Assembly: GCF_902499135.1 (NCBI RefSeq)
Contig: NZ_CABVPR010000024.1
Span: 20,473 to 84,472, forward strand
Direction: 5' to 3'
Source: Burkholderia dolosa
GTDB taxonomy: Bacteria > Pseudomonadota > Gammaproteobacteria > Burkholderiales > Burkholderiaceae
DNA: 64,000 nucleotides
The translations under genes were made by a program, and so were the position numbers. The notes beneath the pieces were generated by a model. It was not told the DNA's origin. It made no database searches and was given only the letters and a program-made list of their open reading frames with translations. Shown here one piece after another: positions 1-8,410 of this stretch; the first letter of the stretch is position 1, and each line of letters starts with the position of its first letter.

Positions 1-1156
1 CACGCGCAGCCTCGACCGCCGCGTTCAGCGCGAGGATGTTGGTCTGGAACGCGATCCCTTCGATCACGCCGATGATGTCGGCGATCCTGCGCGAACTGTC
101 GTCGATCTCGCCCATCGTGCCGATCACGCGGTTCACGACGTCGTGGCCGGCGCGCGCGATCTCCGATGCGTTGTTCGCGAGCCCGCTCGCCTGACGCGCG
201 TTGTCCGCGTTCTGCTTCACCGTCGCGGTCAGCTGCTCCATGCTCGCGGCCGTTTCCTCGAGCGACGCGGCCTGCTCCTCGGTACGCTGCGACAGGTCGT
301 CGTTGCCGGACGCGATCTCGCGGCTCGCCGACGCGATCGCTTCGGCGGACTGCCGGATCCCGCCGAGCGTCGCCTGCAGGCGCGCCTGCATGTCGCGCAT
401 CGCCGCCATCATGCTGGTGCGATCGCCGGCGCGCACCGGCACCGGCTGCGTGAGGTCGCCGTGCGCGATACGCAGCGCGAGCGCCGCCGCTTCGTCCGGT
501 TCGCCGCCGAGGCTGCCGCGTACGTTGCGGATGATCACGAGCATCGCAGCGCTGATCACGAAGCCGATCACGAGCACGACCGCGAGATGGCCGAACAGCG
601 TCCGGTAATAGACGGTATCGATGTCCTTCAGGAACACGCCGCTCGAGATGTTCCAGTCCCACGGCGCGAAGCGCGTGACGTAGCTGATCTTCGGCACCGC
701 GGTCTCGCTGTGCGGCAGCCGCCCGCGATATTCGGCGAAGCCGCTGCCGGTCGCCTTCGCCGCGTTCAGGATCGTCACGAACAGCGGCTTGCCGTCCGGA
801 TCGAGATAGTCGCCGACCTGCGTGCCGACGAGCTTGGGCAGCGTCGGATGCATCAGCACGACGGGCTTCGAATCCATCACGAATACGTAGCCGGAATCGC
901 CGTAGCGCATCGCGGACAGCGCCGCCAGCGCGTCGCGCTTCGCGTCGGCTTCCGACAGCGTGCCGGCCTGTGCGAGCGCCTGGTACGCGTTCACGATGCC
1001 GGCCGCCGATTCGACGAGATTCGCGATGCCTTCCTTGCGTTCGGCGAGCATCGTCGCGCGGGTCTCGTACGCGCTCCACGCGCCGACGCCGAGAAGGCCG
1101 ATCCATACCAGCGCAAGCGCGAGCCACAGCTTGCGGTTCAAACTCATTCTGCTCAT
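1..1156 (-). CDS. Methyl-accepting chemotaxis protein (3' part outside window)
   Basis: Inner-membrane chemoreceptor that senses a periplasmic ligand and signals to CheA/CheW. The visible 385 codons run from ATG at 1156 to the left edge. The order is an N-terminal membrane helix (about residues 8-25), a periplasmic region with a single-Cache-2 look (the stretch around [10 protein letters not shown] and [11 protein letters not shown]), a second membrane helix (about 190-210), HAMP, and the start of the cytoplasmic signalling coiled coil with the conserved [18 protein letters not shown] hairpin sequence at the truncated end. An in-frame ATG also lies at 1147; the upstream one has a GAGG about 8 nt before it. 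The gene stands alone here, divergent from the YciI-like gene. The ligand cannot be told from sequence. The family call is secure. Confidence 0.93.
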   Translation of the reverse strand, partial: MSRMSLNRKLWLALALVWIGLLGVGAWSAYETRATMLAERKEGIANLVESAAGIVNAYQALAQAGTLSEADAKRDALAALSAMRYGDSGYVFVMDSKPVVLMHPTLPKLVGTQVGDYLDPDGKPLFVTILNAAKATGSGFAEYRGRLPHSETAVPKISYVTRFAPWDWNISSGVFLKDIDTVYYRTLFGHLAVVLVIGFVISAAMLVIIRNVRGSLGGEPDEAAALALRIAHGDLTQPVPVRAGDRTSMMAAMRDMQARLQATLGGIRQSAEAIASASREIASGNDDLSQRTEEQAASLEETAASMEQLTATVKQNADNARQASGLANNASEIARAGHDVVNRVIGTMGEIDDSSRRIADIIGVIEGIAFQTNILALNAAVEAAR

Positions 1157-1364
1157 CTGCGTGCCTCAGTCGAAATCGATGCTCGCGATGCGCGCGAGTC
1201 GCCTGCCGCGCGCAAACGGTTGCCCCCGTATTTACGGCACTGCGACTTACAACTTGAATACTGTGCCGCGCGATGCGGCCCGCACTGCACGACACATGAC
1301 GCACGGTGTGCTACAAGATCGGCTGGCCCGCGCGCGAAGCACGGGCGATATTCCGGGACTTTCC

Positions 1365-1655
1365 ATGTACGTCATCGACATTCACTACACCGCGTCGCTC
1401 GATCGTATCGACGATGCGCTCGAACGCCACCGCGCCTATCTGCAGCCGCTGCTCGACCGCGGCGTGTTCATCGCCGCCGGACCGAAGGTGCCGCGCGACG
1501 GCGGCATGATCCTCGCCGCACGCATCGACCGCGACGAGCTCGAAGCGATCCTGAAGACCGATCCGTTCGTCACCGACGGGCTCGCGACGTATCGCGTGAC
1601 CGAATTCAGGATCACGCGCGCCGCACAGGGATTCAACGTGCCTGCGTTGCCGTAA
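1365..1655 (+). CDS. YciI-like protein
   Basis: A 96-residue protein of the YciI/YCII-related fold (dimeric alpha-beta barrel). It begins MYVIDIHYTASLDRID, has a H-R-AYL segment followed by G-VFIAAGP, and ends in a DPFVTDGLATYRVTEF block, all typical of this family. The role of the family is poorly defined; some members have been proposed as small enzymes with an active-site His/Asp pair. The frame is open further upstream, but only this start gives the usual family length. There is no clear Shine-Dalgarno sequence. It stands alone between the chemoreceptor and the convergent oxidase-assembly operon. Confidence 0.82.
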   Translation: MYVIDIHYTASLDRIDDALERHRAYLQPLLDRGVFIAAGPKVPRDGGMILAARIDRDELEAILKTDPFVTDGLATYRVTEFRITRAAQGFNVPALP

Positions 1656-1803
1656 CGCGCGGCGGCGAAAGCGGTATCGATCGGGGAAAGAAAGGAAATG
1701 CGCGACGGTGCGGGGCCGCACGTCGCGCGAGCGCGGGCGCGCCGCCGTGAGCCGCGCGGCGCATCCGACGCGCGGCAGCGCTGCTCGACGGCCCGGAAGC
1801 GGC

Positions 1804-2421
1804 TCAGCCGATCAACAGCTTCAGATCGTGAACCCACGGGCCGGGGCCCTGCCCATCGCGCACGAACAGCCGCAGCTTGCCGTCCGGATCGAACACGTAG
1901 CTCGCGGCCGTGTGATCCATCGTGTAGCTGCCCGGCGTCTTGCCGGGCACCTTCGCGTAATACACGCGGAAATCCTTCGTGACCTTCTTCAGCGCCGCTT
2001 CGTCGGCCGGCCGCAGGCCGATGAACGACGGATCGAACGCGGACACGTACTGCGCGAGCAGCGCGGGCGTGTCGCGCTCCGGATCGACGGTGACGAACAG
2101 TACCTGCACGCGCTTCGCCGCATCGGGGCCGAGCTGCTTCAGCGCCTCGGACAGTTCGGCCATCGTCGTCGGGCACACGTCCGGGCAGTGCGTATAGCCG
2201 AAGAACATCACGACGGCCTTGCCCTTGAAGTCGGCGAGCGTACGCACCTTGCCGGTCGTGTCGGGCAGCGCGAAATTGGTGCCGAACTGCGTGTTGCCGG
2301 TGATGTCGAGATTCTGGAACTTCGGCGCGTTGTCGCATCCGGCGAGCAGCAGCGCTGCCGCGAATGCGCACGCGAGCATCCAGCGTTGGCGCACGCGGCG
2401 CCCGAACCGTGAATGGAGCAT
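1804..2421 (-). CDS. SCO1/SenC copper chaperone for cytochrome oxidase
   Basis: Periplasmic, membrane-anchored thioredoxin-fold protein that helps metallate the CuA site of oxidase subunit II. A lipoprotein signal ends in LLAGC (Cys29). The SCO copper ligands are the CPDVC motif (Cys79 and Cys83) and the distal His170 in the YTMDH segment. Length (205 aa) fits the family. It is last in the surf1-(SCO-like)-ctaA-ctaB-sco run, 18 nt after ctaB. A TTG nine bases upstream (2430) could also serve as start; neither has a strong ribosome binding site, so ATG at 2421 is chosen on convention. Assignment to oxidase assembly rests on motif plus operon context. Confidence 0.94.
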   Translation of the reverse strand: MLHSRFGRRVRQRWMLACAFAAALLLAGCDNAPKFQNLDITGNTQFGTNFALPDTTGKVRTLADFKGKAVVMFFGYTHCPDVCPTTMAELSEALKQLGPDAAKRVQVLFVTVDPERDTPALLAQYVSAFDPSFIGLRPADEAALKKVTKDFRVYYAKVPGKTPGSYTMDHTAASYVFDPDGKLRLFVRDGQGPGPWVHDLKLLIG

Positions 2422-2439
2422 TGCGTTCAAACCGTGCGG

Positions 2440-3342
2440 TTACACGCCGAGCAGCGGGCGCGCATAGTGATCGACGAGCAGCGCGGCGAACAGCAGCGAC
2501 AGATAGACGATCGAGTAACGGAAGGCCTTGCGGGCGAGCGCGTCCGAATAGTCGCGGTAGATTTTCCACGCATACGCGAGGAACACCGCGCCAAGCAGCA
2601 CCGCGCTCGTCAGATAGACGGCCCCGCTCATCCCGGAGATGAACGGCATCATCGTGACCGCGAACAGGATCACCGTATACAGCAGGATGTGCAGCCGCGT
2701 GAACTTCTCGCCGTGCGTGACGGGCAGCATCGGCAGCCCCGCGTTCTCGTAATCCTTGCGGCGATAGAGCGCGAGCACCCAGAAATGCGGCGGCGTCCAC
2801 ACGAAGATGATCAGCACGAGGATCCACGCGTCGCCGGGCACCGCGCCGGTGACCGCCGCCCAGCCGAGCGCCGGCGGCATCGCGCCCGACGCGCCGCCGA
2901 TCACGATGTTCTGCGGCGTCATCGGCTTGAGCAGCAGCGTGTAGATCACCGCATAGCCGACGAAGGTCGCGATCGTCAGCCACATCGTCAGCGGGTTCGT
3001 GAACGTATAGAGCGTCCAGGCGCCCAGACTGCCGAGCACCGCGGAGAACAGCAGGATCTGCGGCGTCGTGATCTCGCCGCGCGCGGACGGGCGCCACGCG
3101 GTGCGCCGCATCATCGCGTCGACCTTCTGCTCGACCAGACAGTTGATCGCGAACGCCGCGCCGGCGAGCAGCCAGATGCCGACCGTGCCGCCGATCAGCA
3201 CGTGCCACGGCACCATGCCGGGCGTCGCGAGGAACATGCCGATCACCGCACAGAACACCGCGAGCTGCGTGACACGCGGCTTCGTCAGCGCCATGTACTG
3301 GGAGAACCGGCTACCGGGCGAATGGGACAGGGTGCTTTGCAT
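2440..3342 (-). CDS. ctaB: Protoheme IX farnesyltransferase (heme O synthase)
   Basis: Inner-membrane UbiA-family prenyltransferase that adds farnesyl to heme B to make heme O, the step before heme A. The 300-residue protein starts [27 protein letters not shown], a typical cytoplasmic lead-in. It has the prenyl-diphosphate binding region around [15 protein letters not shown] and multiple hydrophobic helices, with [15 protein letters not shown] in the second conserved loop. It lies 8 nt after ctaA, so the two heme A pathway enzymes are co-transcribed. An in-frame GTG sits three codons upstream; ATG gives the usual family length. Confidence 0.96.
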   Translation of the reverse strand: MQSTLSHSPGSRFSQYMALTKPRVTQLAVFCAVIGMFLATPGMVPWHVLIGGTVGIWLLAGAAFAINCLVEQKVDAMMRRTAWRPSARGEITTPQILLFSAVLGSLGAWTLYTFTNPLTMWLTIATFVGYAVIYTLLLKPMTPQNIVIGGASGAMPPALGWAAVTGAVPGDAWILVLIIFVWTPPHFWVLALYRRKDYENAGLPMLPVTHGEKFTRLHILLYTVILFAVTMMPFISGMSGAVYLTSAVLLGAVFLAYAWKIYRDYSDALARKAFRYSIVYLSLLFAALLVDHYARPLLGV

Positions 3343-3350
3343 GGGGACGG

Positions 3351-4463
3351 TCACGCCGGGGCGGCGTCGCGCGCAGGCTGCACGACACGGCCGGGGCGGC
3401 TTGAAAGGATGCGAAAGTTTAACATGACGACGAGCAGCAGCAGGATCGCGGCACCGCCGTTGTGCGCGACCGCGACCGGCAGCGGCCACTGCAGCACGAT
3501 GTTCGTCAGGCCCGTCGCGAACTGCAGCAGCACGACCAGCAGCACGCCGTTCGCGGGCCGCCGCAGCGACGCGAAACGGCGCATCCTCAGTGCGAACGCA
3601 ACCAGATAGGCGACCACCACGAACGCGAACGTGCGGTGTGTCCAGTGGATCGCGACCAGCGCGTCCTGCGTGATCGCGTCGCCGTCCTTCGTCATCCCGA
3701 GCGCGCGCCACAAATGGAAGCCCTGCTCGAAGTTCATCGGCGGAATCCACTGGCCGTTGCAGGTCGGGAAGTCGGTGCACGCGAGCACCGCGTAGTTCGT
3801 GCTCACCCAGCCGCCGAGCGCGATCTGCACGACGAGCAGCACGAGCGCCGCGAGCGCGGCCGCGCGATAGCGGCCGGCCTCCGGGTCGTACGACGGCAGC
3901 GGCGTCTGCCGCGCCGCGAGCCAGCCGAGCGTGCCGAGCAGCGTGAGACCGAGCAGCAGATGGGTCGTGACGATCACCGGCTGCAGCTTCATCGTGACCG
4001 TCCACGCACCGAACACGCCCTGCACGACGATCAGCAGCAGCAGGCTCGTCGGCCACCACGGCGACACGTGCAGCGGACGGCGGCGCCACCGCGCCGACCA
4101 CGCGATCACGACCTGCGCGATGATCAGCACGCCGATCGCCATCGCGAAATAGCGGTGGATCATCTCGATCCACGCCTTCGTCATGCTGACGGGACCGGTC
4201 GGCATCGCCTGATGCGCGGCCGTGATCGCGGCGTGCGCGATGAACGGCGACGACGTGCCGTAGCAGCCCGGCCAGTCCGGGCAGCCGAGCCCCGAATCGG
4301 TCAGCCGCGTGAAGCCGCCGAACATCACGAGGTCGAGCGTCAGGAACGTGGTGACCCACACGAGCTTGCGGAACTTGTCGTCGTCGGCCTTCACCCACAC
4401 GTACGACAGCGGCAGCAGCGCGATGCACAAGCCGATCAGGCCGAGTTGCAGTAGATACGACAT
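3351..4463 (-). CDS. ctaA: Heme A synthase (COX15/CtaA family)
   Basis: Polytopic inner-membrane enzyme that oxidises the heme O methyl group to a formyl, giving heme A for the aa3 oxidase. The 370-residue sequence has about eight membrane helices. Conserved heme-ligand histidines appear in [15 protein letters not shown] and IHWTHRT. There are two Cys pairs in exoplasmic loops (GCPDWPGC and CTDFPTC), as in class A synthases with disulfides. The stretch [13 protein letters not shown] is a family hallmark. It sits between the SCO-like gene and ctaB in one minus-strand operon. Confidence 0.96.
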   Translation of the reverse strand: MSYLLQLGLIGLCIALLPLSYVWVKADDDKFRKLVWVTTFLTLDLVMFGGFTRLTDSGLGCPDWPGCYGTSSPFIAHAAITAAHQAMPTGPVSMTKAWIEMIHRYFAMAIGVLIIAQVVIAWSARWRRRPLHVSPWWPTSLLLLIVVQGVFGAWTVTMKLQPVIVTTHLLLGLTLLGTLGWLAARQTPLPSYDPEAGRYRAAALAALVLLVVQIALGGWVSTNYAVLACTDFPTCNGQWIPPMNFEQGFHLWRALGMTKDGDAITQDALVAIHWTHRTFAFVVVAYLVAFALRMRRFASLRRPANGVLLVVLLQFATGLTNIVLQWPLPVAVAHNGGAAILLLLVVMLNFRILSSRPGRVVQPARDAAPA

Positions 4464-4488
4464 CGGAATGGTGCCTCGTTGGATTGCC

Positions 4489-5121
4489 TTAGCCGATGCT
4501 CGACCACTTCAGCAGCTTCGTGACGTCCGTCTTGATCTTGCTGGGGTTCGGGTCCTTCGGGAAGCGCATCATCAGGTTGCCGTTCGGATCGACCAGGTAC
4601 AGATGGTCGCTGTTCTGCGTGCCGGCGTCGGCGGGCAGCCATGCGGCGACCGCGGCGGGATCGGCGACGAGGCGCCGCGTGTCCGGATACGCGTCGAGCA
4701 CCTTCTGCGGAATCGCGCCCGCATCGCTGCGCAGCCACACCATCGTGATCCGGTGCCGCTCGCCGGCCTGCGTGACGCGGATCTGCCGCATGAAATAGAG
4801 CTTCTTCGCGCACGCGTCGTCGCATGCGCTGCGGTCGGTCATCACGAACAGCCACACGCCGCGCAACGACGACAGCGGCACCGTCTTGCCGGTTTCGTCG
4901 GTTACCGTGAGCCCGGCCGGAATCGGGCGTTGCGGCTCGATCAGCGTGCCGTAGTTCGTCGATCCGCCCTTCGGCTTGATCACGTAATAGGTGAAATACG
5001 ACGCGAGCATCGGCGCCGCGCACACGAGCCCCAGCAGCACCAGCATCCAGCGGCCGCGCTTGCGGGCCGCCGGCGAGATCGGCTTCGCGGCCGGACCCTG
5101 ACGGGAAGATTCCATGGACAA
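4489..5121 (-). CDS. Membrane-anchored SCO/thioredoxin-like protein of the oxidase locus
   Basis: A 210-residue protein with one N-terminal membrane helix (about residues 26-47) followed by a periplasmic domain resembling a thioredoxin/SCO fold: PLSSLRGVWLFVMTDRSACDDACAKKL aligns with the SCO strand and CxxxC position (CDDAC here), and DHLYLVDPNGNLMMRFP resembles the SCO C-terminal strand. A distal copper-ligand His of the SCO type is not evident. Its place between surf1 and ctaA implies a role in oxidase assembly, but that is inference. Start: a TTG at 5121 has AGAGG six bases upstream, whereas the ATG at 5115 is 12 bases from it, so the TTG is chosen. Confidence 0.72.
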   Translation of the reverse strand: MSMESSRQGPAAKPISPAARKRGRWMLVLLGLVCAAPMLASYFTYYVIKPKGGSTNYGTLIEPQRPIPAGLTVTDETGKTVPLSSLRGVWLFVMTDRSACDDACAKKLYFMRQIRVTQAGERHRITMVWLRSDAGAIPQKVLDAYPDTRRLVADPAAVAAWLPADAGTQNSDHLYLVDPNGNLMMRFPKDPNPSKIKTDVTKLLKWSSIG

Positions 5122-5175
5122 TTCAGACCTCTCGAAACGAACCCGCGGCCTGGCGGCCGCGTCCGGGCATCGCGC

Positions 5176-5886
5176 TCATGCGCCGGCCGACTTCTTCGCC
5201 GCACGCCTTGCCGCGTACAGCCCGAAGCCGAGCGCGGCAGCCGCAATGCCCCACCACTGAAACATGTAACCGTAATTGCGCTCGACGCCGGTCGTCGCCG
5301 CCGGCCAGTCGCGCACGAGCTTGTCGCCGTCGTCGCTCGTCTGCTGGATCACGAACGGCTGCAGCGGCAGCCCGGTTTCCTTCGCGTATGCAGCGACGTC
5401 CAGGTTCTGCCGGATCTTCTGGTGCGCCGCCGAACCGCCTTCGCCGAGCTCGAACGCGCGCGACGCGTCCGCGCGCGCGATACCCTCGATCTCGATCTCG
5501 CCTTCCGGCGTCGGAAACGGCTCGATCGCGGTGCGGTCGGCGATGTTGCGCGGCAGCCAGCCGCGATTGACGAGCACATAGCCGCCGCCCGCGAGTTTAA
5601 ACGGCATCACGACGTAAAAACCCGGCTGGTCGTTATACGGCCGATTGTCGAGGAACACCGCTTGCTCGGGGATGAAGCGGCCCTTCGCACGCACCCGATG
5701 GAACTCGATCGACGCGAGCGGAATCGGCTGCGCACCGATGTCGACCGGCGGCGCGTGCTCGTAGCGGACGATGCTCGCGTGCAGCGCTTCCTTCTGATGC
5801 GCGCGGTCGCGCTGCCAGAAACCGAGACGGATCGCGGACGCGACCACGACGAGAATCAGCAGCGCCGGAAGCCAGCGGATCTTCAT
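5176..5886 (-). CDS. SURF1-family oxidase assembly protein
   Basis: Inner-membrane factor that helps insert heme a into oxidase subunit I. The 236-residue protein has the family layout: N-terminal membrane helix (residues 5-23) followed by LGFWQRDRAHQKE, a periplasmic domain with FLDNRPYNDQPGFYVV and VNRGWLPR, and a C-terminal helix with NYGYMFQWWGIAAAALGF. It is the first gene of the second oxidase-assembly block and is divergent from the small twin-membrane protein gene across an 84-nt intergenic region. Confidence 0.95.
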   Translation of the reverse strand: MKIRWLPALLILVVVASAIRLGFWQRDRAHQKEALHASIVRYEHAPPVDIGAQPIPLASIEFHRVRAKGRFIPEQAVFLDNRPYNDQPGFYVVMPFKLAGGGYVLVNRGWLPRNIADRTAIEPFPTPEGEIEIEGIARADASRAFELGEGGSAAHQKIRQNLDVAAYAKETGLPLQPFVIQQTSDDGDKLVRDWPAATTGVERNYGYMFQWWGIAAAALGFGLYAARRAAKKSAGA

Positions 5887-5924
5887 CGGGCCGCCCGCGG
5901 GGCGCACTCGCAAAAGCGAAGTGC

Positions 5925-5934
5925 GATAATTATC
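5925..5934. promoter_or_regulatory. Overlapping divergent -10-like elements
   Basis: The palindromic AT block GATAATTATC lies in the 84-nt gap between surf1 (minus) and the small membrane protein gene (plus). It reads GATAAT on both strands and so could serve as a -10 box in both directions. No good -35 is visible on either strand. Assignment is tentative. Confidence 0.3.
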
Positions 5935-5970
5935 CTCTTCCTTTCGAATTGCCGTCGTCCGGTTCGTGTC

Positions 5971-6180
5971 ATGCACATACTCGTTCCCATCGCCTTCGTC
6001 CTCATCATCGCCAGCATGGGGTCGGCGCTCTATTTCATGATGCACGACCGCGGCCATACGAAGCGCATGGTCTGGTCGCTCGCCACCCGTGTCGGGCTGT
6101 CGATCTCGCTGTTCCTGTTCATCCTGTTCGCGAACTGGATGGGCTGGATCCATTCGACCGGCTTGCCGATCGGGCGTTGA
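5971..6180 (+). CDS. Twin-transmembrane protein (DUF2909-like)
   Basis: A 69-residue protein with two hydrophobic helices (about residues 3-24 and 38-61) joined by a short basic loop (HDRGHTKRMV). It resembles the small twin-TM proteins (DUF2909) found beside SURF1 in many beta- and gammaproteobacteria. No catalytic residue is visible. Its conserved position next to oxidase assembly genes suggests a role in or near the oxidase, but no function is established. It converges on coxC, with a strong hairpin between them. Confidence 0.82.
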   Translation: MHILVPIAFVLIIASMGSALYFMMHDRGHTKRMVWSLATRVGLSISLFLFILFANWMGWIHSTGLPIGR

Positions 6181-6311
6181 TCCGCTCGCCGTCGCGGCCG
6201 ATGTGACATATCGCCGCACGGATGCGCGACCAAGCAAAAGCGCCGCCTGACTGAGTCGCGGCGGCGCCGGGGTGCGGTTGCCGGCAGCGTTCGCGCCGTG
6301 CCCCGCGAATG

Positions 6312-6346
6312 AAAACGGCCCGCGCATCGCTGCGCGGGCCGTTTTT
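6312..6346. terminator. Bidirectional intrinsic terminator
   Basis: A near-perfect hairpin: AAAACGGCCCGCGCA, short loop, TGCGCGGGCCGTTTTT. The A-run on the left and T-run on the right make it work on both strands. It closes the coxB-to-coxC transcript (coxC stop at 6351) and the convergent small membrane protein gene. Confidence 0.9.
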
Positions 6347-6350
6347 CCAT

Positions 6351-7208
6351 TTACAGCCAGTAGACGACGACGTACAGCCCGAGCCAGACGACGTCGACGA
6401 AGTGCCAGTACCACGCAGCGCCTTCGAACGCGAAGTGATGATCGGGCTTGAAGTGGCCGCGGATCATCCGCACCAGCACCACCGCGAGCATCGTGCCGCC
6501 GAGGAACACGTGGAAGCCGTGGAAGCCGGTCAGCAGGAAGAACGTCGACCCGTAGATGCCCGAGCCAAGCGTCAGGTTCAGTTCGTTGTACGCGTGGAAG
6601 TATTCGAAGCCCTGCAGGAACAGGAAGCAGACGCCGAGCACGAGCGTCGCCGCGAGCCATGCGATCGCCTTCTTGCGGTGATCGTCGCGCAGCGCGTGGT
6701 GCGACACCGTCAGCGTCGCGCCCGACGACAGCAGCAGCGCGGTGTTCAGCGTCGGGATCGGCCACGGACCCATCGTCTTGAAGTGGCCGGCGAGCTCGGC
6801 CGGCCCTTCGTTCGGCCACACGGCGGAGAAATCCGGCCAGATCAGCTTGTAGTCGAGGCTGCCGAGCTGGTGCAGCGCGATTTCGCGCGCATAGAACAGC
6901 GCACCGAAGAACGCGCCGAAGAACATGACTTCCGAGAAGATGAACCAGCTCATGCTCCAGCGGTACGAGCGGTCGACGTTCTTGCCGTAATGACCGCCTT
7001 CCGATTCGGCGATCGAATCGCCGAACCAGTGGTACAGCGTAAAGAGCAGCCACAGCAGGCCGACCAGCGACGTGTACGGTGCCCAGTCGTGACCGTTGAG
7101 CCAGAGTGCGAACGATCCGAGCATGACCAGCAGGCCGACGGCCGCGCTGATCGGATGCTGCGACGGATGCGGCACGAAATAGTACGGGGTCTGGTTTTGA
7201 CCGCTCAT
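6351..7208 (-). CDS. Cytochrome c oxidase subunit III
   Basis: Seven-helix subunit III of the aa3-type oxidase, embedded in the inner membrane next to subunit I. The 285-residue protein has the family landmarks: PYYFVPHPSQHPI at the N-terminus, SEVMFFGAFFGALF, TLNTALLLSSG, FLLTGFHGFHVFLGG, and WYWHFVDVVWLGLYVVVYWL at the end. It is the last gene of the oxidase structural block and is followed immediately by the terminator at 6312-6346. A 135-nt gap separates it from the DUF2970 gene; no internal promoter is obvious there. Confidence 0.97.
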   Translation of the reverse strand: MSGQNQTPYYFVPHPSQHPISAAVGLLVMLGSFALWLNGHDWAPYTSLVGLLWLLFTLYHWFGDSIAESEGGHYGKNVDRSYRWSMSWFIFSEVMFFGAFFGALFYAREIALHQLGSLDYKLIWPDFSAVWPNEGPAELAGHFKTMGPWPIPTLNTALLLSSGATLTVSHHALRDDHRKKAIAWLAATLVLGVCFLFLQGFEYFHAYNELNLTLGSGIYGSTFFLLTGFHGFHVFLGGTMLAVVLVRMIRGHFKPDHHFAFEGAAWYWHFVDVVWLGLYVVVYWL

Positions 7209-7343
7209 GCTTGATTCTCCACTTCAGTCCAATTTGTGTACCGGAAAACGCTCCGGCCATATTTCTTGCGCGACGCGACGGCCGCCGCTCTTTTCCTGCA
7301 CGCAGCGCCGCGGCGCTGCGCACTGCATTGTTTCGCGACCGCG

Positions 7344-7559
7344 TCAGCCGACGACGGCCCGCACGATCAGGATCAGCACACCGATGAACACACCGGCCGC
7401 GATCAGCGCGACGATCAGCACGTGCAGCGGATTGAGCTGCGTCGCGTCGGCTTCCAGGTCGCGCCGCTTGCGCACGCCGAAGAACGACCACAACACCGCG
7501 CGCAGCGCCTGACCGAATCCGCCGCCCTTCACCTCCGTCATCGCCGCCTCCGTCGTCAT
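7344..7559 (-). CDS. DUF2970 single-helix protein
   Basis: A 71-residue protein with a soluble N-terminus (GGGFGQALRAVLWSFFGVRKR) and one C-terminal membrane helix (about 48-70). This matches the short DUF2970 family commonly placed between ctaG and coxC. The start codon overlaps the ctaG stop as ATGA, so translation is probably coupled; a second Met lies seven codons in. Function is unknown, with oxidase assembly inferred from context only. Confidence 0.83.
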   Translation of the reverse strand: MTTEAAMTEVKGGGFGQALRAVLWSFFGVRKRRDLEADATQLNPLHVLIVALIAAGVFIGVLILIVRAVVG

Positions 7560-8164
7560 GCACCCGGCGCCGTCGCGCCCTGCGCCGCGGTGGTACGCGT
7601 CGCGGGCGCCGGCGTGGCCGGCGTGTTCAGCTCGAAGAACGTGTACGACAGCGTGATCGTCTTCACGTCCTTCGGCAGTTTCGGATCGATCACGAACACC
7701 ACCGGCATCTTGCGCGACTCGTTCGCGGCCAATGTCTGCTGCGTGAAGCAAAAACACTCGATCTTCTTGAAGAACTCCGTCGCCTGCTTCGGCGCGTAGC
7801 TCGGAATCGCCTGCGCGACGACCGGCCGGCCCTGCCCGTTCGTCACGTCGTACACGATCGTCGTCAGCTCGCCCGGATGCACGTCCAGACTGTTGTGCTC
7901 CGGCTTGAAACCGAGCGGGCCGCGCGCGTTCGCGTCGAACTCGATCGATACGGTGCGGCTGTAATCGACCTGCGTGTTCTTCGCCTCGCGCTCGCTGACG
8001 TCGCGCTGCAGCAGGTTGTTGATGCCCGTGATCTGACAGATCGCGCGATACATCGGGATCAACGCGAAGCCGAAGCCGAACATCAGCCCGGCGACGACGA
8101 AGAGCTTCACCAGCATCGAACGATTGAACGCGCGATCGGCGGCGCCCCCTTCCGGCTTCGACAT
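7556..8164 (-). CDS. ctaG: Cytochrome c oxidase assembly protein CtaG/Cox11
   Basis: Membrane-anchored copper chaperone that delivers copper to the CuB site of subunit I. One N-terminal membrane helix (about 19-37), then a periplasmic immunoglobulin-like beta domain. The copper-binding CFCF motif is at residues 137-140, preceded by FFKKIE and followed by FTQQTL as in Cox11. NLLQRDVSEREA also fits the family. The C-terminal tail is Ala/Thr/Pro-rich. The gene lies between the small assembly protein and DUF2970. Confidence 0.96.
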   Translation of the reverse strand: MSKPEGGAADRAFNRSMLVKLFVVAGLMFGFGFALIPMYRAICQITGINNLLQRDVSEREAKNTQVDYSRTVSIEFDANARGPLGFKPEHNSLDVHPGELTTIVYDVTNGQGRPVVAQAIPSYAPKQATEFFKKIECFCFTQQTLAANESRKMPVVFVIDPKLPKDVKTITLSYTFFELNTPATPAPATRTTAAQGATAPGA

Positions 8165-8199
8165 ACGACGACTTCCTCGCTACTGCGTCAGTTGCTGCG

Positions 8200-8340
8200 T
8201 CAGTGAGTGGACAGCCACCACTGCTTGATCACGACACCCACAAAAAAGACGGCGACGATCACGAGCAGGATCAGGCCGAGCCGCTTGTTGCCCGCGCGAA
8301 TCTGCTCGGGCGTTCGTCTTTGCTGTGGATTCCGGTTCAT
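8200..8340 (-). CDS. Small cytochrome oxidase assembly protein
   Basis: A 46-residue single-helix protein: a basic cytoplasmic start (MNRNPQQRRTPEQIRAGNKR) and one membrane helix ending KQWWLSTH. Proteins of this size and pattern occur between ctaD and ctaG in Burkholderiales oxidase operons. It may be an assembly or stability factor; the sequence alone does not show its action. The gap to ctaD is 70 nt and to ctaG 35 nt. Confidence 0.75.
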   Translation of the reverse strand: MNRNPQQRRTPEQIRAGNKRLGLILLVIVAVFFVGVVIKQWWLSTH

Positions 8341-8410
8341 CTGAAACTTCGGTTCGGCGCCCCGCCGCGCCTGCCTGCACGGCAGGCCGCGGCGGAACGC
8401 GCGGTGAAAC

